Below, one piece after another: positions 7,001 through 11,518 of a stretch of DNA of 11,518 nucleotides; the first letter of the stretch is position 1, and every line of letters starts with the position of its first letter. The stretch is from Candidatus Cloacimonetes bacterium 4572_55. Its GTDB lineage: Bacteria > 4572-55. The position numbers were made by a program, and so were the translations under genes. The stretch spans positions 1 through 11,518 of the forward strand of contig NBMB01000074.1 of NCBI GenBank assembly GCA_002084765.1. Reading direction: 5' to 3'. Under the pieces are notes generated by a model. That model worked only from the letters and a program-made list of their open reading frames with translations. It was not told the origin of the DNA and made no database searches.

Positions 7001-7997
7001 CAGACATATTTGCAAGCTCTGTCAGGTTTTGTCGGATCGCTATGATAAACTGCAACGACCGCTCTATAAGGTTCTCATAAGCCACGGGCGCGCCGAAAAA
7101 AGCCAACACATTGCCGCCCTTATCGCCAAAGTCCAGTCGTGAAATCGTGCCGCCATAAGTCTGCAATTCCTGCAAGATCACGGTGATAAATTCATCCAAA
7201 TCTGTCACATTCTCGAAAGAAATGAAGACCGGCGCAATCTTGCGGAACTCTGCCCGCTGGAAGTGAACGACCTCTTCGCCGTAGAAAATACGTATTGCCT
7301 CCGGTTCGATTTCCCATTTCTCAAACCCCACAGGTTTCGGAAATTTGTCAGGTTTTGCCGCGTCGATCCGGCAGAATTCGCCCTTGATTGTCTTATCCGA
7401 TATCAGGTCATGAACCAATTTTGCATAATCAGCAGGTGCCCAGATCTCGCCCTTGCTCGCCTGATGTTCGGAATGAGCGCAGCCGTCAATCGCGGTTCCT
7501 CTGAAGTAGAAAGTCTTGCGCTCCGACCCGCCGACAATGCCCCATTCCACATGGCCCATAGCCAGCCCGACTTTGACTCCAAATGTGAAATCACCATATT
7601 TGGAATGATAGATCGGGTTGTGGGCAAAAAAACGATTGATCTCGTACGCCGCGGCAAGGAGGTGTTCGGCGGTGGGCTTGCAATAGTGAAAAGATCCTAA
7701 GGTTTTTTGGAAACCCTTAGGATCTGGGCCATACGGGAACAGCGCGGTAAACGCGTCGCCGGCAAATCCGACGATAAATCCCTTATGTTCATAAACCGAC
7801 TGCACAGCCGGTGTAAAATAAAAGCGCATAATATCCGACAGGATTTCTGCGCCTTCTTCCTGCCCGGAGCGGATCAGTGCTTCGGTGGTCTGGGTAAATC
7901 CAGAGATGTCCACAAACATACTGACGGCTTGAAATGCGCCGCTTTTGATGCTGGATTGATACTTTTGTTGGATGAAATGGGGGATTAGATTTTTCAT
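4002..7997 (-). CDS. Soluble-adenylyl-cyclase-like protein: two class III cyclase domains, STAND/AAA ATPase, TPR array
   Basis: A 1331-residue cytoplasmic-type protein with no signal or membrane segment, predicted to make cAMP from ATP. Cyclase domain C1 (about 22-190) has MFVDISGFT with Asp30 and GFAGDAF with Asp81, the two metal-binding Asp positions. C2 (about 255-400) has GDKGG with Lys293, EFTCLG with Thr359, Asn366 and Arg370, which correspond to the adenine-recognition and transition-state residues. From memory these match human ADCY10 Asp47, Asp99, Lys334, Thr405, Asn412 and Arg416. C2 lacks its own metal Asp (Asn263, Asn296), so one active site is expected. The ATPase module (about 425-700) has VGR at 430, Walker A GEAGMGKS (459-466), Walker B VILEIED (589-595) and GNPFFAEQ (683-690). 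TPR units fill about 830-1320, several spaced exactly 40 residues apart. Start: ATG with AAAGGG about 10 nt upstream. It lies 91 nt after the glycosyltransferase gene. The TPRs probably receive a partner-protein signal (inference). Confidence 0.9.
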   Translation of the reverse strand: MKNLIPHFIQQKYQSSIKSGAFQAVSMFVDISGFTQTTEALIRSGQEEGAEILSDIMRFYFTPAVQSVYEHKGFIVGFAGDAFTALFPYGPDPKGFQKTLGSFHYCKPTAEHLLAAAYEINRFFAHNPIYHSKYGDFTFGVKVGLAMGHVEWGIVGGSERKTFYFRGTAIDGCAHSEHQASKGEIWAPADYAKLVHDLISDKTIKGEFCRIDAAKPDKFPKPVGFEKWEIEPEAIRIFYGEEVVHFQRAEFRKIAPVFISFENVTDLDEFITVILQELQTYGGTISRLDFGDKGGNVLAFFGAPVAYENLIERSLQFIIAIRQNLTELANMSDVKLRAGVAAGVSYCGLNGSDLRSEFTCLGNAVNQSARFMMKAKWGQILVDSEIAQNKLFHFSHLGDFVFKGRGNPIPTYELLGKKLAIETFYTGEMVGRKTELTRLKNFCQPIFDNTFAGVAYVYGEAGMGKSRLMYELRKSTANVSWFYCPCEEILRQSMNPFIYFLRGYFNQLTTATDAENKARFERKYDQLISAFQYLDEIDELRRTKSILGAMINLHWEGSLYEQLDAKGRYENSLFAFKNLIKAESLIKPVILEIEDGHWIDSDSQKMLKALTRNIADYPIGIISACRYRDDGKKFRFDVEKETSTNEIDLNYLNREGLKTFSEQTLDRGVADELVDLLMDRTDGNPFFAEQMMLYLRENDLLELSRQKKSSPFVYSPKETGLVIPSNVNSVLISRLDRLSVEVKQVIQTASVLGRKFELKILSLMLKDDPQLTGKVKTAKEAVIWSALSEIHYIFKHALMRDSAYDMQLRARLRQLHRIAGQAYEDLYAADISDYYPDLAFHYDKAEIVEKAVYYLEEAGNYAKENFQNQQALDFYDKFLESQGEDKGDKKAEVLLKKGDILELIGKLQEAERIFLLAEKYARQSDKLALLAKAQNRLATLNQKKGDHSEASSLLKSAYSLSKKLNNKQLMADILGNMGTVHRFKGQYDKAIGYFKKKLKLSKELHNERAIGNAISNIGLIHCEKGDYDEAMEGFENSLAIYKEVGEKELISQAYANIGMVYASRGDRANSLFYWEKQLEISEELGDKFNIAAVVGNLGMIYWSGGEYDKAMIYYEKALAIFKELGIKRGIAFISDKIGNINIDLGEYDKAMQRFERSFKLYTEMENKACISEVYASFGDVYAGKKKFEKAISYYEKAILMARELEAKHLLMLFLFNKAKALYSLEKFSQAKKLGEEGLQIAEKMELDSYIFRGRIFFAKVKFALGDQHMLDYLNNLLKIAENKEDICDLNYELWKIIGTEDHRRAALELYQKFYEKTPRFEYKQRIGELQE
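4540..5046 (-). repeat. 120-bp periodic DNA repeats encoding 40-residue TPR units
   Basis: Near-identical segments recur at exact multiples of 120 bp on the plus strand: TGCTTTGTCATATTCTCC at 4549, CGCTTTATCATATTCGCC at 4669, AGCTTCATCATAATCGCC at 4909 and CGCCTTATCATATTGCCC at 5029. They encode the GxYDxAM/AI turn of successive TPR helices. The DNA-level similarity suggests recent or homogenised unit duplication rather than protein-level selection alone. Confidence 0.75.
7692..7725. repeat. In-frame intragenic palindrome in the cyclase gene
   Basis: A perfect 11-bp inverted repeat, AGATCCTAAGG (7692-7702) and CCTTAGGATCT (7715-7725), can be extended inward by three pairs past a single bulged C. 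It sits inside the C1 cyclase domain and is read in frame as DPKGFQKTLGS (about residues 92-102), just after the metal-binding hairpin GDAFTALFP. ADCY10 and typical class III domains are shorter here (recalled alignment), so the palindrome looks inserted into a permissive loop. Confidence 0.7.
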
Positions 7998-8024
7998 GGA
8001 TATAACCCTTTAATTGTCAAGTGT

Positions 8025-8052
8025 TAATCTGCGATAATTCGCGTAATCTGCG
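8025..8052. repeat. Triple TAATCTGCG-type short tandem repeat upstream of the cyclase gene
   Basis: Three adjacent 9-mers, TAATCTGCG (8025-8033), TAATTCGCG (8035-8043) and TAATCTGCG (8044-8052), fill much of the 91-nt gap between the glycosyltransferase stop and the cyclase start. I associate this kind of TAATCTGCG/GCGTAATC cluster with dispersed intergenic repeats in diverse bacterial genomes, but I cannot confirm its copy number here. The array ends about 27 nt before the cyclase ATG. Confidence 0.6.
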
Positions 8053-8088
8053 GATCGAACTCTATTTCATGTCTCTCAATATTTCTCG

Positions 8089-8979
8089 TTAGTCTGATAT
8101 CTTTGACGATTTTCTGCCGGTTTTCAATCCGACATATCGCCCCTGTTTTTGCGCCCAACGCAGCGAAAAAGAGTAGCACATTTCAGAAATCTCACCTCGT
8201 TTAAGACAATAAAGGACGTCTCTCGCCAATGAACTGCAGTATGGCAAAAAGCTATAAAAAAGCCAGCTTTCCCGCCATCCTGAAGACTCAAATATCTGCG
8301 CGTCAGCTCTGCCTTCCTCGAAAAATCGCTTATAACATTGTTGATATGTGTAATTATGCGAGTGCGCCACGACGGCTGTCGGCACATAAGCGACGCGATG
8401 CCCAGCTTCTCGGACGCGCTTTGCCCATTCGATATCTTCGGAATATTGAATATGAGGGCTGAACGGTATCTCTTTCCAAACGGATCGTTTTACGCCGCTG
8501 CTTGCCATGGAAAAAAAATTATACCAGGATTCGTTACCTAATAGTGCTTCTCTGGTATCCGGCGCATCTGGTGGAAAGGCATAATCATAATCGCGTCGAT
8601 ATATGGGCCAGGCATCAGGTCTGGGAATTTGTCGTCCGTATACCGCGCCGACCTTTTCATCGGATTTCAACGCCTGGACCATATTTTCTAACCACTCCCG
8701 ATGCATCGGCGTGCAGTCGGAGTTGACAAATACCACATAAGGAGTCGAGCTGTTTTCCATGCCCATATTGAGCACATAGCCAGGGATATACTCCTCTGGT
8801 TTGATCTGAATCACACGCGTTTTGAATTTTTTGATAATATCCATTGTACCGTCGGTCGATCCGGAGTCGATGTTGACCAACTCAAAATCGAGATACGTTT
8901 GATCAAAAATGGAGGTCAGGGTCTCTCCTATTACCTCTTTATCATCTTTGGAGCGCATAACGACCGTCGTCTCTGCCAT
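8089..8979 (-). CDS. Family 2 glycosyltransferase
   Basis: A 296-residue GT-A fold glycosyltransferase of family GT2, expected to transfer a sugar from a nucleotide-sugar donor onto a surface glycan at the cytoplasmic face. The N-terminal nucleotide-binding half has VVMRSKDD (6-13), the DSGSTDGT motif (38-45) and NSDCTP (86-91), where Asp88 stands in the metal-binding DxD place. The acceptor half has SEDIEWAKRV (180-189), with Glu181-Asp182 as the catalytic-base motif. There is no membrane-spanning domain. The C-terminal RWAQKQGRYVGLK stretch is typical of rhamnosyltransferase-like GT2 proteins, but donor and acceptor are unknown. I chose the ATG at 8979 because AAGGAG lies 7 nt upstream. An in-frame TTG at 9000 would add seven residues but has no ribosome site and would itself contain this one. 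It lies 69 nt after the TPR protein gene, on the same strand, probably co-transcribed. Confidence 0.9.
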   Translation of the reverse strand: MAETTVVMRSKDDKEVIGETLTSIFDQTYLDFELVNIDSGSTDGTMDIIKKFKTRVIQIKPEEYIPGYVLNMGMENSSTPYVVFVNSDCTPMHREWLENMVQALKSDEKVGAVYGRQIPRPDAWPIYRRDYDYAFPPDAPDTREALLGNESWYNFFSMASSGVKRSVWKEIPFSPHIQYSEDIEWAKRVREAGHRVAYVPTAVVAHSHNYTYQQCYKRFFEEGRADAQIFESSGWRESWLFYSFLPYCSSLARDVLYCLKRGEISEMCYSFSLRWAQKQGRYVGLKTGRKSSKISD

Positions 8980-8986
8980 GGTATTT

Positions 8987-8992
8987 CTCCTT
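8987..8992 (-). promoter_or_regulatory. Ribosome binding site that decides the glycosyltransferase start
   Basis: AAGGAG on the minus strand, 7 nt before the ATG at 8979. It is a near-perfect Shine-Dalgarno sequence and favours this ATG over the in-frame TTG at 9000. Confidence 0.8.
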
Positions 8993-9048
8993 ATTTTCAA
9001 AAATTTTTCTAAAAGTTTTCTAAAACTATTTTTTAAACATGGGTATAT

Positions 9049-10008
9049 CTAAAATCTTAAACCATTTTGAGGCAATGGCTTATCAGCAGGATCGCCAGCT
9101 GTTGTACCGGAAGAATTGCTCAAGATTTTTTTTATTTCTTTTTTTGCTTGGAAGACCGATTGCCCCCGTTGAAACGGGTTTGAGTCGATAATCCGTTGGT
9201 AGGAAGCCACCGCCTCCTGGTTGCGATTCAATCGTTGCAGCGCGCTTCCTTGCAAAAAATAAGCCTTTTCGATTAGAGCCACGGATCGATTTTGATGCAG
9301 TAGAGTCGAGACAGCGGTCAGCGCAGTCTCATATTTTTGCGCTACAAAACACGTTTCCGCGTAAGCATACGCGGTTTCGCCGAACTGAAAGCTATAATGA
9401 TCCTGGTAATCCGACGAGAGTTTTTGTGGATATACAAGGAGAAATTGATCGAATGCCCGGTCGGGCTGTTCCAAAAATTTATAACAGAGAGCCAGAAGAT
9501 ATCTCGCGTCATGGGAGTCGGGATGATCCGGCGCGTGCGCCAAGGCTCGGTCCAAATACTCGGCGGCTTGGGAATAATCTCCCTCCAAAAAATAACCGAA
9601 TCCAAGCGTAAACCTGTTCGAAGAACCATCCAAGGTCGGGTCTAATAAAATGATCTTCTTCAAAACGCGAAACGCAATCTGGGAGTGCTCATCCCGATAG
9701 GCATCGACCACCATCCGATAGCCGCGAATCACCTTGTTTGAGTAGTGCGGAGCGATCTCAAGAAGCTCATCAAAGATCTCTTCCGCCATATCGAATTTGC
9801 CCTGATTTGCATAAGATAAGCCCAGACCATACCGTAACATCGGGTTATTTGGTTCATACCGGATAGCCATCCGAAATTCGCTCGCGGCATCGGTATAGTT
9901 TTTTTGAAAATAGAATTGCGCAGCGCGGCTTGCATATTGATGAGAAACCAAATTACACCCGTGAGATAACATAGAAAAAAGTAACGCGAAGAGCACTTTT
10001 TTATTCAT
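9049..10008 (-). CDS. TPR-repeat putative lipoprotein
   Basis: A 319-residue exported protein. Residues 1-17 are a short hydrophobic signal (KKVLFALLFSMLSHG) followed by Cys18, the likely lipidated residue, although the box before it (SHGC) is not canonical. TPR-like helix pairs cover about 26-91 (NYTDAASEFRMAI, GKFDMAEEIFDELLEIAP), about 132-200 (GDYSQAAEYLDRALAHAP) and about 250-284 (NRNQEAVASYQRIIDSNP). TPR lipoproteins act as scaffolds for envelope assemblies; which one cannot be told from sequence. The ATG at 10008 is preferred over an in-frame ATG at 10020, because GAGG lies at suitable distance before it and it overlaps the end of the upstream gene by 8 nt (AATGAATAA), a pattern typical of translational coupling. 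The overlap suggests the two proteins are made in a fixed ratio and may work together (inference). Confidence 0.82.
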   Translation of the reverse strand: MNKKVLFALLFSMLSHGCNLVSHQYASRAAQFYFQKNYTDAASEFRMAIRYEPNNPMLRYGLGLSYANQGKFDMAEEIFDELLEIAPHYSNKVIRGYRMVVDAYRDEHSQIAFRVLKKIILLDPTLDGSSNRFTLGFGYFLEGDYSQAAEYLDRALAHAPDHPDSHDARYLLALCYKFLEQPDRAFDQFLLVYPQKLSSDYQDHYSFQFGETAYAYAETCFVAQKYETALTAVSTLLHQNRSVALIEKAYFLQGSALQRLNRNQEAVASYQRIIDSNPFQRGQSVFQAKKEIKKILSNSSGTTAGDPADKPLPQNGLRF

Positions 10009-10690
10009 TGCGAGCCTCATAGAAAAGATAGACCACGCTACCGATGATAGAAAAAATCAGGGCGGGCTCAAAACGACGCAACTTATCAATCCGCGTATAT
10101 TCCGCCTGGGTGAAGTCATACGGCTCGCTTTCGACAAGAGGAATATGTTCTTGCAAAATTTTATCCGTATACGCGCCGGTCAACTTACTAAAATATATAA
10201 TATTTGATTGGCTATCCAGTATTTTTAAATTGACTGTAAAAGTAAGGCGACGGGTGATTCGGATCGGGGAAAAAGGCGAAAGACTGTTGGAGACTTGATA
10301 GTCGACGCGGATATCTTGCACATGATAACGGAGAGAACCCATATCAGAAGAATTCGAATCCAAATTCAATTCGATCCGGGTATGCTCCAAAAAATAGACG
10401 GATAGACAATTTTCGACGAGCCGGTTTGCCTCATGTTCCGATTCAGGCTCTAATTTCAGGAAGGGAAGAGATAGCGAATTCAGTTCCGTTGAATCAAGGC
10501 TGTCGGTCAGCGAATCATACAGGAGAAATTCAAAGAGAGCTATATTCAACGAAGGTTGAGCCGGAATGTCCGGGCAGGCTGGAGTCTCTGTCGGCGAATA
10601 GACGCACTGAATCGTGAATATCATCATTAATAGTAATAAGAGACCGCGCTTGATAAAAAATAAAAAATAAGACCGCATGCCATTCGCCAT
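10001..10690 (-). CDS. Membrane-anchored envelope protein of unknown function
   Basis: A 229-residue protein I do not recognise. Residues about 8-28 are hydrophobic after a basic start (IKRGLLLLLMMIFTIQ) and end at Cys29, so it is either a lipoprotein with an atypical box or has an N-terminal anchor. The middle looks like a beta-rich domain: LRYHVQDIRVDYQ (about 125-137), RRLTFTVNLKILDSQSNIIYFSKLTGAYTD. The alternating pattern is reminiscent of small envelope assembly lipoproteins, but no family can be named. A C-terminal hydrophobic stretch (FEPALIFSIIGSVVYLFY, about 207-224) precedes a short charged tail, so both ends may contact a membrane. Start: the ATG at 10690 lacks a clear ribosome site; an ATG at 10678 is equally possible. 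It lies 33 nt after the acidic-protein gene and overlaps the TPR lipoprotein gene by 8 nt. Confidence 0.7.
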   Translation of the reverse strand: MANGMRSYFLFFIKRGLLLLLMMIFTIQCVYSPTETPACPDIPAQPSLNIALFEFLLYDSLTDSLDSTELNSLSLPFLKLEPESEHEANRLVENCLSVYFLEHTRIELNLDSNSSDMGSLRYHVQDIRVDYQVSNSLSPFSPIRITRRLTFTVNLKILDSQSNIIYFSKLTGAYTDKILQEHIPLVESEPYDFTQAEYTRIDKLRRFEPALIFSIIGSVVYLFYEARNE

Positions 10691-10723
10691 CAGGTGGTTG
10701 TTCGAAAAATTTTAAAAAAAATC

Positions 10724-11518
10724 TCAATCATCAAAATCGCTTAGTAAGTCCTCGATATTAATTGTCTCCTTGTCGTCATTATCCTGACTTTTAGGCGGTG
10801 GCTTCTGTTTTTTCGGTTTGGGGCGTGCACCGCGTTTTCCTTTGCCTTTACTTTCTTCCTTAAACTCATCCAATACGCTAGAAAAATCAAAAAAAGAATC
10901 GCCCGATCCTTTTTTATCCTGTGATAGAGAATTGGCTGTCTCTGTCTCTTCATCTTGAATCCCCCAGCTTTCGCTGGCATAAGAGGTTTGCTCTTTCACT
11001 TCATCTCCGCCGTTTCCTATTCCTAATGAAGCGGTATCCTGATCTTCTAAATCGGACAAAACAAAATCCTCTACCTGCTCATATGTCAAATCTTTCTCTT
11101 TTTTCTTTGAAGGTCTGGACGAAAATTTTGACTTGGGTTCATCAAACAAATCATTGACATCAAATGTTTCATTAGGAGATTTTGTGGAAGGCATCCGTGG
11201 CTTTTCCCCCCGACCGACTGGAGGGCTTTTTTGCTTCTTTTGCAAATCCTCGATCATTGAAGTCACATCCGATATATCAAAAATATCGGATTTAGGTTTT
11301 GATTTAGGTTTTGATTTAGGTTTTGACTTTTGAGGGATACCCTTCTTCTGCGAAAGCTCATCGATCATAGCCGTCACATCGGAGATGTCAAAAATATCAG
11401 ATGTCGGTTTAATATCAGACTCGTCGTCGCTCATGTCGAGTTCCATTATCTCATCGTCCATTTCATCATCGTTGTCAAGAGAGACTTCGGTCACTTCGTC
11501 AATCAAGAACTCGGACTC
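10724..11518 (-). CDS. Acidic low-complexity protein with repeated short motifs (5' end outside window)
   Basis: The frame is open through the right edge of the window, so the true start is not visible; the last 264 residues are here, ending in FDD and TGA. The visible part is dominated by Asp, Glu, Ser and Lys, with no membrane segment or enzyme motif, and should be largely disordered. Two copies of SDIFDISDVTxMI(D/E)(E/D)L occur (11354-11401 and 11243-11290). Weaker relatives are FDVNDLFDEP (11135-11164), VEDFVLSDLE, FDFSSVLDEF (10862-10891) and the C-terminal INIEDLLSDFDD (10727-10762). Basic linkers of KPKS repeats and Pro/Lys-rich stretches separate them. Such hydrophobic-acidic motifs often dock onto folded partners or form coiled assemblies; here this is inference. 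A folded domain may lie upstream of the window. It heads the run of envelope-related genes. Function unknown. Confidence 0.8.
   Translation of the reverse strand, partial: ESEFLIDEVTEVSLDNDDEMDDEIMELDMSDDESDIKPTSDIFDISDVTAMIDELSQKKGIPQKSKPKSKPKSKPKSDIFDISDVTSMIEDLQKKQKSPPVGRGEKPRMPSTKSPNETFDVNDLFDEPKSKFSSRPSKKKEKDLTYEQVEDFVLSDLEDQDTASLGIGNGGDEVKEQTSYASESWGIQDEETETANSLSQDKKGSGDSFFDFSSVLDEFKEESKGKGKRGARPKPKKQKPPPKSQDNDDKETINIEDLLSDFDD
11289..11324. repeat. Three tandem 12-bp repeats encoding KPKS units
   Basis: Three perfect copies of GATTTAGGTTTT (plus strand) follow one another in frame within the acidic-protein gene, encoding SKPK-type tetrapeptides. Repeats of this kind vary in number by replication slippage without breaking the frame, here changing the length of a basic linker between the two near-identical acidic motifs. 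Confidence 0.85.

Noticed and set aside
8013-8020. TTGACA on the minus strand just upstream of the cyclase ATG as a -35 box
   Set aside because: With normal spacing the -10 would fall on the start codon region (ATGAAA), which is not a -10 sequence and would leave no leader.
8025-8052. CRISPR array
   Set aside because: Three abutting 9-mers with 0-1 nt between them have no spacers, and no cas genes are present.
9014-9027. AGTTTT-CT-AAAACT palindrome between the TPR and glycosyltransferase genes as a terminator
   Set aside because: The stem is short and almost all A-T with a 2-nt loop, too weak for an intrinsic terminator.
11504-11506. TTG as the start codon of the acidic-protein gene
   Set aside because: The frame stays open to the window edge with the same acidic composition, and no ribosome site is visible, so the gene most likely begins outside the window.

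Overview
All recognisable genes in this window lie on the minus strand, so the layout below runs from high to low coordinates. The sequence is bacterial and Gram-negative in character. The main evidence is a TonB-dependent outer-membrane receptor with an N-terminal carboxypeptidase-regulatory-like domain and a C-terminal Phe, together with Cys-bearing lipoprotein-like envelope proteins. The receptor's style and a sigma70-like promoter (TTGACT/TATAAT, not the Bacteroidetes -33/-7 type) suggest an FCB-superphylum relative such as a Calditrichota/KSB1-type lineage. That placement is inference only; no rRNA or marker gene is present.

Right part (about 11518 to 8089): a probable transcription unit. 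It starts with the 3' part of a gene for a very acidic, low-complexity protein built from short repeated motifs; this gene runs off the window. Next comes a small membrane-anchored protein of unknown function, which overlaps by 8 nt a TPR-repeat putative lipoprotein. A family 2 glycosyltransferase follows. The gaps are 33, -8 and 69 nt. The set looks cell-envelope related, but no named system can be assigned.

Centre (7997 to 4002): one very large gene of 1331 codons. It encodes two class III nucleotide cyclase homology domains, a STAND/AAA-type ATPase module and a long TPR array. Domain order and key residues match the animal soluble adenylyl cyclase (ADCY10) plan. The N-terminal coding region contains a perfect 11-bp-arm palindrome read in frame through a surface-loop position, which looks like a small intragenic palindromic repeat. 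The TPR-coding 3' half is visibly more AT-rich than the cyclase half. A short triple repeat (TAATCTGCG type) lies just upstream of the gene.

Left part (3871 to 1): a well-formed promoter with an 8-bp tandem repeat at the predicted start site drives the TonB-dependent receptor. A short cation-diffusion-facilitator-like membrane protein lies 54 nt downstream and has its own candidate promoter overlapping the receptor stop codon. The window ends in a 5'-truncated fragment of an ISL3-type transposase.

I see no rRNA, tRNA, CRISPR array or recognisable riboswitch. The best candidates for something under-described are the sAC-like bacterial cyclase with a changed bicarbonate-site position and an in-frame palindrome, and the motif-repeat acidic protein with its small envelope neighbours.
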